Numbered from the stretch's first letter, positions 46,071 through 54,855 are shown. The stretch: 64,000 bases of DNA from Sphingosinicella sp. CPCC 101087 (GCF_004151485.1 NZ_SBFF01000001.1:1-64000); one strand, 5' to 3'. A program made the numbers and translations. Notes: generated from the sequence alone by a model not told the origin.

Positions 46071-46564
46071 GCGCGATCGACCGGGAAGGCGCCGAAGAAC
46101 TGCTCTATCGCGAGGCCCTCGCCCTCGACAGCGGCGCGTGGGACGACTGGCTGGCGCTCTATACGGAGGACGCGACATTCTGGGTCCCGGCCTGGCGCGA
46201 CGAGGAGAATGTCACCCAGGATCCCGATTCCGAGCTGTCGCTCATCTACTATCAGGGGCGGCGGAACCTGGAGGACCGGGTCTGGCGCGCGCGGTCCGGC
46301 CTTTCGGTGGCCTCGAAGCCCCGGCCCCGCGTCGTGCACGCGATCACCAACGTGCTGCTGCTCACGGCGAACGATGCGCAGGCGCGCACCTCGTCCAGCT
46401 TTGCGGTGCACCTCTACGACAAAAGAAGCGAGCGAACGCATGTCTTCTTCGGCCGGTACGAGCACGCGCTTCGAAACGAAGCCGGCGATTGGCGAATCGC
46501 CGCAAAGAAGATAGTGCTGCTCAACGACGTGATACCGACGGTTCTGGACTTCTATTCGATCTGA
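46067..46564 (+). CDS. Rieske oxygenase beta (small) subunit
   Basis: 165 residues of the SnoaL/NTF2-like fold typical of ring-hydroxylating oxygenase beta subunits: DREGAEELLYREALALDSGAWDDWLALYTEDATFWVPAWRD, then a beta-sheet with RHVFFGRYEHAL-like VFFGRYEHAL and IAAKKIVLLND. It overlaps the alpha gene as ATGA, and the pair make an alpha-beta hexamer in this family. The alpha/beta pair without an electron-transfer gene implies that reductase comes from elsewhere. Confidence 0.92.
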   Translation: MSAIDREGAEELLYREALALDSGAWDDWLALYTEDATFWVPAWRDEENVTQDPDSELSLIYYQGRRNLEDRVWRARSGLSVASKPRPRVVHAITNVLLLTANDAQARTSSSFAVHLYDKRSERTHVFFGRYEHALRNEAGDWRIAAKKIVLLNDVIPTVLDFYSI

Positions 46565-46811
46565 AGCCGGATGAAGACCTTCCTCGTTGACGTTGCAACG
46601 ACCGGGACATAGTTTCCGTGCCGCCGGGCGCATGTTCGGGCATGCGAAATCCACCCGGGCTGCGCTTCGGTCCCGGGCCCGAGCAGCGGGGGTTTGGCCG
46701 GAGCCGAGGCGGCAGGTCGGCCGGCGGGACCTCGGATCGACAAATCCGGAGAATCGACGGATGACCGGCGTGCCCGCCCAGCGCGGGACGCCTGAGGAGG
46801 GGATTGACGCA

Positions 46812-47357
46812 ATGGCGAGCGAGAGCGCTCAACGCGCGAAGGCCGACGGGGTGGTTCGCCCTGCCCCGCGCTCGGCCGCCGCGGGAGGAAGACCGGAACA
46901 GCCCAGGTTCGGCGCGCTGGACGATATACTGGGCCTTCACGTCAGCCTCGGCAACATGGCGATCGTGCAGCATTTCAAGCAGACGCTCGAACCGCTGAAG
47001 CTGACCCAGAAGCAGACCGCCGTCCTTTGGCTGGCGTCGGATAATCCGGGCGTGGTCCAGATCGAGCTCGCAGCCCTGCTGAGGGTGGATCGCGCGACCA
47101 TGCTCGGCATCACCAACAATCTGGCAAGGCGCGGCCTGATAGAGCGAAGGCCGGTCGCCTATCACGGCCGGCGCCGCGGACTGCACCTGACGGAGAAAGG
47201 CGCGGCGCTGCTGGCCGAGGCGCAGGTCGCGGTCCGGACCCACGAGAAATGGGTCAAGGGCCACTTTTCGGCGCAGGAACGGGCGCTCATCGTGAAGCTG
47301 ATGAAGAGGCTCTATGCCGATGCGCCGCCCTTCAAAGGCGACGATTCCGAGATCTAG
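46812..47357 (+). CDS. MarR-family regulator (first of three)
   Basis: 181 residues. Winged HTH core at about 60-145: LTQKQTAVLWLASDNPGVVQIELAALLRVDRATMLGITNNLARRGLIERRP..., with the wing YHGRRRGLHLTEKG. The N-terminal 40 residues are an additional low-complexity part. GAGGAGGGG lies about nine bases before the ATG. It is downstream of the Rieske genes and may control the aromatic cluster. Confidence 0.88.
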   Translation: MASESAQRAKADGVVRPAPRSAAAGGRPEQPRFGALDDILGLHVSLGNMAIVQHFKQTLEPLKLTQKQTAVLWLASDNPGVVQIELAALLRVDRATMLGITNNLARRGLIERRPVAYHGRRRGLHLTEKGAALLAEAQVAVRTHEKWVKGHFSAQERALIVKLMKRLYADAPPFKGDDSEI

Positions 47358-47496
47358 GGCAGCTTCCGCCGGGCAAGCATGTGGGTCGAAGCGCCGCGGG
47401 GCCTTCGTCACGTTCCCCGCCGGCCCCGCTTCTGCAAAAGAAACCGGGTGCCGATCGCGCGGGCCTGTCCCGGCGCTTCGAGCCTTGAAAAGGCGC

Positions 47497-48030
47497 CTAT
47501 CGCGGCTCTTCCAGGCAGCCCTGCGTGACCGTCCAAAGGACCCGATTGGCGGCCTTCATATCCTCGTCCGTGGTCCCTTTGGCGAGATCCTGGATGAAAC
47601 GGCTGATCGGCCGCCGCGTGATCTCGAACTGCTTCATTCCTTGCTCCGTCAGGGAAAAAGTCGGGCTGCGGCGATCCTGCGGATTCTCGCTGCGCGCGAC
47701 GTAAGAGCGCCCTTCGAGATCCTTGAGCGCCCGGCTCGCCTCGGACCTGTCGACCACCGCGCCGTCGGCCAGTGAACGCACGGTTCCGGTCCCCATCAGG
47801 CCGAGCTGCGCCAGGACCCGCCATTGCGGCAGAGTCAGGCCGCCATGACCGGCCAGGATCTGCGCAATGCGCCGATCGAACAGGCGGGCGGCAATAGCCA
47901 TCCGATAGCCGAAATAGGCGCCGCCGCCGATGTCCCAGAACGGAAGCACGTGATTCTGGTGAACCGCGGGCCGTCGTCCGTTCCGCTCGGCCGGCACGCC
48001 GCGCCGCCCATCCGATTGGCCGCTGCTCAT
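47497..48030 (-). CDS. MarR-family regulator (second of three), divergent from carotenoid oxygenase
   Basis: 177 residues. Winged HTH around 60-130 (LTLPQWRVLAQLGLMGTGTVRSLADGAVVDRSEASRALKDLEGRSYVARSE...). The ATG at 48030 has GGGAG eight bases upstream. A symmetric MarR-type operator lies 27 bases before the start, in the region shared with the divergent carotenoid oxygenase operon, so it is the best candidate for that operon's repressor. Confidence 0.9.
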   Translation of the reverse strand: MSSGQSDGRRGVPAERNGRRPAVHQNHVLPFWDIGGGAYFGYRMAIAARLFDRRIAQILAGHGGLTLPQWRVLAQLGLMGTGTVRSLADGAVVDRSEASRALKDLEGRSYVARSENPQDRRSPTFSLTEQGMKQFEITRRPISRFIQDLAKGTTDEDMKAANRVLWTVTQGCLEEPR

Positions 48031-48056
48031 CCGAACGCTCCCGTTTTCAGCTTGAC

Positions 48057-48076
48057 TTCGTTGAATTATCAACGAA
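48057..48076. promoter_or_regulatory. Symmetric MarR-type operator TTCGTTGA-N4-TCAACGAA
   Basis: Perfect eight-base arms around ATTA (the central four bases are not symmetric). The TTGA-N4-TCAA core is the form bound by many MarR proteins. It lies between the divergent MarR gene and the carotenoid oxygenase operon. Confidence 0.75.
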
Positions 48077-48258
48077 TGGTCGCGACCACAATGACAACCA
48101 CCCAAAAGTCAGGTGGAGGAGAGGCGCGATGAGACAGCGGAGCATGACCGTCGTCAATCCCCACACCGGCGAGGCCCGCCCGCAGGCTTTCCCAACGACC
48201 GGAGGACGCCGCCCGCCGTGCGGCCGAACTTCCCAGGGCCGCTGAACAGGAGAGGGAA

Positions 48259-49701
48259 ATGGAAATCGTCTTCCCGAAGATCCCGCTCTACGAAGGCTGG
48301 GGCAAGCCGCTCCGGACCGAAAGCAACGTCGAAGGGCTGGAACTGGTCGAAGGCCATGTCCCGGAAGGGCTGAACGGAACCTGGTACCGCGCCGGCCCCG
48401 ATCGCCAGTTTGCGCCCAAGGACGGCGACGACATCTTCATCGACGGCGAGGGCATGGCGCACATGCTCCGCTTCGACCGGGGTCACGTCACCTATCGCAG
48501 CCGCTGGGTACGCACCGAGCGCTTCGTCGCCCAGGAGAAAGCCAGACGGACGCTGTTCGGCCGCTACCGCAACCGCTACACCGCCGATCCGGAAGCGCAG
48601 GGACTCAATCCCGGCACGGCCAACACGAACATGCTGTTCCACGCGGGCAAGCTCACCGTCCTCAAGGAGGACGATCTTCCCTACGAGATCGACCCGGACA
48701 CGCTGGAGACGGGCAAGCGCACCGATCTGGACGGCCAGGTCTCCGCCGTGAGCCTGTCGGCCCATCCGAAGCTCGACCTCATCCGCAACGAATATGTCAC
48801 CTATTCATTCCAGGCGAAGGGCGACGCCTCGCGCGAGATGGCCGTCTATATCTTCGGGCCGGACGGAAAGAAGGTGCACGAGCTGTGGTTCGAGGCGCCC
48901 TGGGCCGGAGTTGTGCACGACTTCGCGGTGACGGAAGAGCATATCGTCATCCCCTTCTTCCCGCTCATCACGGACCTCGATGTGCTGAAGGAAGGCGGCC
49001 CCTTCTATCAGTGGCACGACGACAAACCCTGCATGGTCGCGGTCGTCCCGCGCCGGGGCACGGCCGATCAGCTGCGCTGGTTCAAGGGGCCGACGGTCAG
49101 CGCCGGCCACATGATGAACGCCGTCACCGACGGCACGAAGGTCCATCTCGACGTCGTCCTCTATCACGGCAACTGCTTCCCCTTCTTCGCGACGCCGGAC
49201 GGCCGCACGTGCGATTCCGGGCCGCCGCAGCTCACGCGCATGACGATGGATCTCGCCCGCAATTCGGACGAAATCCAGCTTGCGCCCCTCACCCGCCGCT
49301 CGGGCGAGATGCCGCGGACCGACGACCGCTATCAGGGCCGCCCCTACCGCCACGGATTCATGATCCTGCGCGAGCCCGACGGGACCAGCAGCGTGTCGCG
49401 CGCCGACCTCGAGACGGGCGTGATCGACGTCTGGGCCCATGGCGATGCGATTTCCGTGCACGAGCCCCAGTTCGTCCCGCGCTCGCCCGATTCCCCCGAG
49501 GCGGACGGCTGGCTGCTCGTCATTCTCAATCGGCTCGACAAGGGCCATAGCGAACTCGCCATCTTCGACGCGCTCAAGCTGGCGAACGGGCCGATCGCGC
49601 GCCTGCACCTGCCGGTGCGCGTCCGTTCCACCTTTCACGGAAGCTGGGTCCCGGCCGAAACGCTGAAGACCGGGCGCTATCATATGGAGATCGCTGCATG
49701 A
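48259..49701 (+). CDS. Carotenoid/lignostilbene cleavage oxygenase family protein
   Basis: Non-haem Fe(II) dioxygenase that cleaves a C=C bond, in this group the central bond of 4-hydroxystilbenes to two aldehydes. 480 residues. Four iron-ligand His are visible: His169 (LSAHPK), His220 (VVHDFA), His284 (SAGHMMNA) and His460 (TFHGSW). Residues corresponding to those which hold the 4-hydroxyl in NOV1/LsdA (Phe59, Tyr101, Lys134) seem to be Phe60, Tyr103 and Lys136. That favours a hydroxystilbene over a carotenoid. GGAGAGGGAA precedes the ATG. It begins an operon with overlapping SnoaL, ADH and esterase genes. Confidence 0.9.
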   Translation: MEIVFPKIPLYEGWGKPLRTESNVEGLELVEGHVPEGLNGTWYRAGPDRQFAPKDGDDIFIDGEGMAHMLRFDRGHVTYRSRWVRTERFVAQEKARRTLFGRYRNRYTADPEAQGLNPGTANTNMLFHAGKLTVLKEDDLPYEIDPDTLETGKRTDLDGQVSAVSLSAHPKLDLIRNEYVTYSFQAKGDASREMAVYIFGPDGKKVHELWFEAPWAGVVHDFAVTEEHIVIPFFPLITDLDVLKEGGPFYQWHDDKPCMVAVVPRRGTADQLRWFKGPTVSAGHMMNAVTDGTKVHLDVVLYHGNCFPFFATPDGRTCDSGPPQLTRMTMDLARNSDEIQLAPLTRRSGEMPRTDDRYQGRPYRHGFMILREPDGTSSVSRADLETGVIDVWAHGDAISVHEPQFVPRSPDSPEADGWLLVILNRLDKGHSELAIFDALKLANGPIARLHLPVRVRSTFHGSWVPAETLKTGRYHMEIAA

Positions 49702-50222
49702 GCTGCTGGCCGAACGGAGTTCCCACGACGATGCCGGCGCAGGACCGCGGCGACATCATCGAAACCTATGCCCGCTACGCCTGGGGCATCGACCTGGCCG
49801 ACGAGGAGATGGTGATTTCCGCCTTCGCCGAGGACGGCGCCTTCGACCATCTCTGGCAGGGCCGCGCCGTGGGCCATGCAGCCATCCTCGAAAATCTGCG
49901 CGAGCTCTGGCTGGACCGGCAGCATTGGTGGCTCGGCCGGCAGCATCTGTTCGATCACTATATCATGACGCCGACCGAGGACGGCGCGACGGTGCGCTGC
50001 TTCTTCCAAATCCTGCAGTTCAACACCGAATATAAGACCAACTTCGTCTTCGGTATCGGGACGCGGGTCGACCAGCTGGTCAAGCGCGACGGACGCTGGC
50101 TGTTCAAGGAGCTGTTCGTGAATGCCTGGCGGAGCCTGGCCGACGTCCCCTGGAAGGGCGAGCTTCGCCTCGTCGACAATCGCGCCTCCCCGCCGAGCCA
50201 TCCGGACCAGGCCAAGGCATGA
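49698..50222 (+). CDS. SnoaL-like (NTF2) protein, LdpA-type candidate
   Basis: 174 residues, NTF2 fold: helix DIIETYARYAWGIDLADEEMVISAFAEDGAFDHL, then a beta-sheet with pocket-lining aromatics (LWLDRQHWWLGRQHLFDHYI) and a closing segment WLFKELFVNAWR. It overlaps both neighbours by four bases. LdpA, a cofactorless lyase of this fold, releases formaldehyde from a beta-1 lignin dimer to make lignostilbene, the substrate of the neighbouring enzyme class. The adjacency fits that model, but the catalytic residues have not been checked. Confidence 0.85.
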   Translation: MSCWPNGVPTTMPAQDRGDIIETYARYAWGIDLADEEMVISAFAEDGAFDHLWQGRAVGHAAILENLRELWLDRQHWWLGRQHLFDHYIMTPTEDGATVRCFFQILQFNTEYKTNFVFGIGTRVDQLVKRDGRWLFKELFVNAWRSLADVPWKGELRLVDNRASPPSHPDQAKA

Positions 50223-51316
50223 GGATCCTGGCCGGCGTGTCGCGCGAGGGCGCGCCCGCCCCCGTGCTCGAGGAGCTGGAGCTTTCCGAACCGCGGGCCG
50301 GCGAGGTGCTCGTCCGGATCATGGCGACCGGGATCTGCCACACCGACCTGCGCGCCCATGGCGGGCAGAACCTGCCGACGCCGCGTCCGGTCGTCCTCGG
50401 CCATGAAGGCGCGGGGATCGTCGAGAAGGTGGGCGAAGGCGTCCGCCACGTGAAGCCCGGCGACCATGTCGCACTCTCGGGGTCGAGCTGCGGCGTCTGC
50501 CCCTCCTGCCTGCAAAGCTATCCCAGCTACTGCCGCGAGTTCATGATGCGCTGCTTCGGCGGCCGCAGAAGCGACGGCAGCACCGCCTTGTCGCGCGACG
50601 GAGAGGCGATCCACAGCCACTTCTTCGGCCAGTCTAGCTTCGCCACCTGGGCGGTCGCCGACGCGAGCGGCGCGGTTCCGATCCCGAAGGACGTGCCGTT
50701 CGAGGTCGCGGCGCCGCTCGGCTGCGGAGTCATTACCGGCGCGGGCGCGATCTTCTACAGCTTCGGCCTCAGGCCCGGTCAGAGCATCGCCATCTTCGGC
50801 GCGGGCGGCGTCGGCCTGAGCGCGGTCATGGCGGCCAAGCTGAGCGGCGCGCGGCATATCGTCGCCGTCGACCCGCAGGCGGACCGCCGCGCCCTGGCCC
50901 TCGAGCTGGGCGCGACGCTGGCGCTCGATCCGGACGACGGGGACGTCGCCGAAGCGATCCTCGGCGCCATTCCCAGCGGCGTCGACTTCACGCTCAACAC
51001 GACGACGGCGGCGCCGGTCTACGACGCGGCCATCCGGGTGCTGGCGATGCGCGGCACGGCCGGATTCGTCTCCGTGCCCTCCCAACCGTGGACACCGCAA
51101 ATGTTCACGCTGCACGGCAAGGGAATGCGGGGGATATTGGGCGGAGACGCCAATCCCCAGGTGGCGATCCCGATGATGCTCGACTATTGGCGGCAGGGCC
51201 GCTTCCCGATCGACCGGCTGGTCACGCCCTTCGCCTTCGAGGCGATCGGCGAGGCCTTCGCCGCCTGCGGCCATGGCGGGATCATCAAACCCGTGCTGAA
51301 GATGGAGTCCGCCTGA
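50219..51316 (+). CDS. Zinc-dependent alcohol dehydrogenase (aryl-alcohol type)
   Basis: Oxidises primary or aryl alcohols to aldehydes with NAD+. 365 residues. Catalytic zinc ligands: Cys40 (GICHTD), His62 and Glu63 (LGHEGAG) and a later Cys in PLGCGVITG. Structural zinc: Cys91, Cys94, Cys97 and Cys105. The Rossmann motif is IFGAGGVGLSAVMAAK. FFGQSSFATWAVADASG is the class III/aryl-alcohol pattern. ATGA overlap with the SnoaL gene and TGATG overlap with the esterase. Confidence 0.93.
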   Translation: MRILAGVSREGAPAPVLEELELSEPRAGEVLVRIMATGICHTDLRAHGGQNLPTPRPVVLGHEGAGIVEKVGEGVRHVKPGDHVALSGSSCGVCPSCLQSYPSYCREFMMRCFGGRRSDGSTALSRDGEAIHSHFFGQSSFATWAVADASGAVPIPKDVPFEVAAPLGCGVITGAGAIFYSFGLRPGQSIAIFGAGGVGLSAVMAAKLSGARHIVAVDPQADRRALALELGATLALDPDDGDVAEAILGAIPSGVDFTLNTTTAAPVYDAAIRVLAMRGTAGFVSVPSQPWTPQMFTLHGKGMRGILGGDANPQVAIPMMLDYWRQGRFPIDRLVTPFAFEAIGEAFAACGHGGIIKPVLKMESA

Positions 51317-52188
51317 TGGACCGAAGGACCTTGTTCGACCGCCTCGCCGTCTGGGGCAATGCCTTCACCATGGACATGATCCAGGGCACGCATGCTCTCT
51401 TCGCGCCGCTGGTCGATCGGCAGGACGAATCCCGGGTCGTCCGCGACCTTGCTTATGGCGATCATGAGCGGCACCGGCTCGACCTCTTCCGTCCGACAGG
51501 GGACGCGGCGGGCGCACCCGTGCTCGTATTCGTCCATGGCGGCGGCTTCGTGCGCGGCGACAAGGGCGCTTCCGACGCACCGTTCCACAACAATATCGGC
51601 GCCTGGGCGGCGAGGCGGGGCTATGTCGGCGTCACGCTGAACTACCGCCTGGCCCCCGCGTCGCAATGGCCGTCCGGGGCCGAGGATGTCGGCCGCGCCG
51701 TCGCCTGGCTCGCGGCCAATGTCGAAGCCCATGGCGGCGATCCGCGCCGCATCTTCATCATGGGCCAGTCGGCCGGCGCGACGCACGTGGCCGACGTCGT
51801 CGCCCGGCCCGAGCTGCTCGGCGAAGCCTCGCTTGCGGGAGCGATCATGATCTCCGGCGTCTACGACGTGGGCCGGGCCGACCGGAACGACTTCCAGCGC
51901 GCTTATTATGGCGAGGATGAATCGGGCTGGCCGCGCTGCTCCACGCTGGACGCGCTCGCCGACTCCGCCTTGCCCTGCTTCCACGCCGTGGCGGAATATG
52001 ATCCGCCCGATTTCCAGCGCCAGGCCGCCTGGCTGGTGGAGACTCATGTCTCCCGTCACGCGCGCTGGCCGGAAATTCACTGGCTGAAGGGCCACAACCA
52101 CCTTTCGACGGTGGCGCAGATCGGCAGCGCGCACGACACGCTGGGCCCACTCGTCGGAGCCTATATCGAGGGCCGGAGCCGCGTCTGA
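51316..52188 (+). CDS. Alpha/beta hydrolase, HSL-like esterase
   Basis: 290 residues. Oxyanion motif HGGGF at 74-78 and nucleophile elbow GQSAG with Ser152; HNHLST near the end contains the catalytic His. This is the hormone-sensitive-lipase/BD-FAE-like esterase layout, which in aromatic clusters often removes acyl groups from phenolic esters. TGATG coupling to the dehydrogenase. Substrate unknown. Confidence 0.9.
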   Translation: MDRRTLFDRLAVWGNAFTMDMIQGTHALFAPLVDRQDESRVVRDLAYGDHERHRLDLFRPTGDAAGAPVLVFVHGGGFVRGDKGASDAPFHNNIGAWAARRGYVGVTLNYRLAPASQWPSGAEDVGRAVAWLAANVEAHGGDPRRIFIMGQSAGATHVADVVARPELLGEASLAGAIMISGVYDVGRADRNDFQRAYYGEDESGWPRCSTLDALADSALPCFHAVAEYDPPDFQRQAAWLVETHVSRHARWPEIHWLKGHNHLSTVAQIGSAHDTLGPLVGAYIEGRSRV

Positions 52189-52311
52189 GCGGGGCGGCGC
52201 ACAGGTTCGTCGCGCGTCCGTTCGCCCGCATGCGGTTGACACCGCTGTCTTTCCCGCCAAGCTTCCCGAAAGCCGCGGACGGGCCGCGGAAGGCATGCAG
52301 GGGGCTGCGGA

Positions 52312-52836
52312 TTGACGAACGCCGATGAACCGGGCGCCGCCAAGGCGGAAAGCGACGAGGGGGCCGAGCTCGCCGGCTGGGTCGTGCCCCAGCTCGACTA
52401 CCCAACCTTCCGGATCGCCCTGGTCGCGAAGGTCATCGACCGGATGTCGATCCGGCGCCTCAACGAGCGGGGGGAACTGAGCTTCGCCGAATGGCGGGTC
52501 CTGGCGCGGCTGGCTTCGGCGCCGGCGCTGACCGTGCGCCAGATCGCCGACCTGGCCTGGGTCGACCGGGCCGAAGTGAGCCGGGCGGCGACGGCGCTCG
52601 AGAAGCGCGGCCTCACCACCCGCAAACCCAATCCCCAGGACGCGCGCACGCCTCTGCTGTCCTGCACGCCGAAGGGCCTCAGCGTCCATGCGGACTATCT
52701 CAAGGACCGGCAGCGGTTCCACGAAGAGCTCACCGCCGACCTGGCGCCCGACGAAATCGCGCTGCTCGACCGCATCCTGAAGCGGATCGCCCAGCGGGTC
52801 GTCCGGCTGAACAGCGGCCAGAGCGCGGAGAAATAG
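52312..52836 (+). CDS. MarR-family regulator (third of three)
   Basis: 174 residues from a TTG start at 52312. Winged HTH around 55-120: LSFAEWRVLARLASAPALTVRQIADLAWVDRAEVSRAATALEKRGLTTRKP. It follows the carotenoid oxygenase operon by 123 bases. The start is uncertain, as no strong ribosome-binding site is visible. It resembles the second MarR in helix composition. Confidence 0.85.
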   Translation: MTNADEPGAAKAESDEGAELAGWVVPQLDYPTFRIALVAKVIDRMSIRRLNERGELSFAEWRVLARLASAPALTVRQIADLAWVDRAEVSRAATALEKRGLTTRKPNPQDARTPLLSCTPKGLSVHADYLKDRQRFHEELTADLAPDEIALLDRILKRIAQRVVRLNSGQSAEK

Positions 52837-52863
52837 CCCCTTCCCGCAGCTTGCCCCGGATCG

Positions 52864-53391
52864 TCAGATGATCGCGTAGTAGCGGAACAGCGAATGGTCC
52901 GGCTCGTCCTCGGGATTCACCTTCGGCCGACGCTGCCCGACGCCGACGATCACGGTCCGGTTCAGCCAGTCGTGCGGGCCGACGGGCGCCCGGAAATAAG
53001 GCGTGCAGCGGAAATAGCGGGGAATGGCGGGCGGATCGTCCGGGCCCTGATCGGGGGTCCGCAGCGGACCGTGAACATAGCCCATGTTGCGGATGTAGAT
53101 GAGCGCGCCGTCGTCGGCCTCGATCATGTAATGGGCGTTGAGCTCCACCACGCCGTCGGTGCGGACGACCGGCCAGTCGGCGCCGCTATGGTCGACGAGG
53201 CGTCCGTTGAGCCGGGGCCCGCTGACCGTGCAGCCCTCCCCCACCGACGTATAGCCATGCATGGGACCACCCGAGATGGGGCCGAACGTCCACCTCTTGT
53301 CGAAGTTGATCCGGATGTCGAAGACATGTTCGTAGGCGAGTGCCAATGGATCGTCGCTCAGAATGACCTCCCTCGTTCGTCCCGCCCTCAT
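52864..53391 (-). CDS. DUF3237 family protein
   Basis: 175 residues. The pattern YEHVFDIRINFD, GPMHGYTSVGEGCTVSGPRLNG, GADWPVVRTDGVVELNAHYMIEADDGALIYIRNMGYVHGP, and FRCTPYFRAPVGPHDWLNRTVIVGVGQRR matches DUF3237 along its full length. My recollection is that sphingomonad decarboxylases for dehydrodiconiferyl alcohol acids (PhcF/PhcG) belong here; this needs checking. It is on the opposite strand from its neighbours. The start at 53391 lacks a clear ribosome-binding site. Confidence 0.88.
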   Translation of the reverse strand: MRAGRTREVILSDDPLALAYEHVFDIRINFDKRWTFGPISGGPMHGYTSVGEGCTVSGPRLNGRLVDHSGADWPVVRTDGVVELNAHYMIEADDGALIYIRNMGYVHGPLRTPDQGPDDPPAIPRYFRCTPYFRAPVGPHDWLNRTVIVGVGQRRPKVNPEDEPDHSLFRYYAII

Positions 53392-53499
53392 GCCGGTTTG
53401 CGGCGGACACGCAAGAATTCATTGATCATGCAACGATAGCGCCTATCGTGACACCAGGGGCCGCGAGAGCCCGTCCGCCGTTCAGCGAGTAGGTTGCCA

Positions 53500-54855
53500 A
53501 TGTCCCAGTTCGACGTCGAAGCTTTCATCGACCGGCAGAAGATCGGTCCGCGCCAGATCCTCATCCTCGCCATCTGCACGCTCTTCTGCTTCATCGACGG
53601 CTTCGACATCTTCATGATAGGCAAGATCGCCCCCGCCATTGCCGAGGGCTTCGACGAACCGCCGGCGGCGATGACCCAGCTATTCCTCTACCAGCAGATC
53701 GGCCTGGCGGTCGGCGCCTTCCTCGTCGCCCCGCTCGGAGACCGGTTCGGGCGAAGGACCATGCTGGTCGTCTCCGCCATCCTGTTCGGCACGCTCTCGC
53801 TGGTCAGCATCTGGGCGCAATCGCTCCACCAGCTTTCGATCCTGCGTGGCGTCGGCGGCATCTTCATGTCGGCCGGCCTGCCGCTGGCGGTGGCGCTCAT
53901 CGCCGAGACGACGCCCAAGCCGCGCCGGGCGACCTTCATCGCCATCGCCATGGCCGGCTATTCGACGGGCAGCGCCGCGAGCGGCGCGGTGGCCGCCTTC
54001 CTGCTCGACGATTATGGCTGGCAGAGCGCCTTCTGGATCGCCGGCCTGGTCCCCCTGCTCTGCGTGCCCCTGCTGCTCCTGTTCGTTCCCGAATCGATCA
54101 AGTTCAGGACCGAGCGCAATGCCCGGGATCCGGCCATCGCGCGCACCATCGCTCGCCTCTATCCCGCGGCGGACCTGACCGGGGTCGACAGCTTCGCGCT
54201 CGGGACGTCCCGCGAGAAGCCGAAGAAGGCGCGCTTGCTCGACATCTTCGCGGACGGGCGCGGCTTCTCGACGACAATCCTGTGGATCTGCTGCTTCCTC
54301 AGCATGTCGAACATCGCCTTGCTCGGCGCCTGGCTTCCGACCTTCTTCCAGGAGATGGCGGGCGTGCCGATCCAGCGCTTCGCCATCGTCGCGATGATCG
54401 CCTTCAGCGGCGGCTTCGCGGGCACGCTGATCATGGGCTATCTGATGGACCGCTTCCGGCCGGCCCCGGTCATCGCCTGCGCCTATGTCGTGCTCGCAGC
54501 CGCGCTCGTCACGCTGGGTTATGTGCCGTTCGAGGCGCCGCTGTTCATCGCCGTGCTGATCCTTTGGAGCTTCTGCCAGTCGGGCGGGCAGTCCGGGCTC
54601 AACACCTTCATCACTTACGCCTATCCGCCTCGGATGCGCAGCACCGGACTGGGCTGGTCCGGCGGCGCCGGCAGGATCGGCGGCATCCTGATCGCGCCGA
54701 CCTTCGGCGGGTTCGCGCTCCAGCAGGGTCTCACATTGCAGACGACCCTGCTGTGCGTCGCCGTCTCGCCGCTGATCGTCGCGGCCTTGATTCTGCTGCT
54801 GGGCTATCGCCAGTCGCGCCGCCCGGAATCGTCGCTCCAGCCGGCGACGGCGTAG
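53500..54855 (+). CDS. MFS transporter, aromatic acid:H+ symporter (AAHS) family
   Basis: 451 residues with 12 membrane segments. ILAICTLFCFIDGFDIFMIGKIAPAI at helix 1 with the DGFD motif is the AAHS signature, and PLGDRFGRRTMLV is the loop-2/3 motif. Members import benzoate, 4-hydroxybenzoate, vanillate and related acids. ATG at 53500; a TTG two codons upstream is less likely. Context suggests that it brings in the aromatic substrate of the island. Confidence 0.93.
   Translation: MSQFDVEAFIDRQKIGPRQILILAICTLFCFIDGFDIFMIGKIAPAIAEGFDEPPAAMTQLFLYQQIGLAVGAFLVAPLGDRFGRRTMLVVSAILFGTLSLVSIWAQSLHQLSILRGVGGIFMSAGLPLAVALIAETTPKPRRATFIAIAMAGYSTGSAASGAVAAFLLDDYGWQSAFWIAGLVPLLCVPLLLLFVPESIKFRTERNARDPAIARTIARLYPAADLTGVDSFALGTSREKPKKARLLDIFADGRGFSTTILWICCFLSMSNIALLGAWLPTFFQEMAGVPIQRFAIVAMIAFSGGFAGTLIMGYLMDRFRPAPVIACAYVVLAAALVTLGYVPFEAPLFIAVLILWSFCQSGGQSGLNTFITYAYPPRMRSTGLGWSGGAGRIGGILIAPTFGGFALQQGLTLQTTLLCVAVSPLIVAALILLLGYRQSRRPESSLQPATA

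Noticed and set aside
46585-46600. CGTTG-N6-CAACG inverted repeat after the Rieske beta gene
   Set aside because: Short arms, over 200 bases from the MarR start; could be chance.
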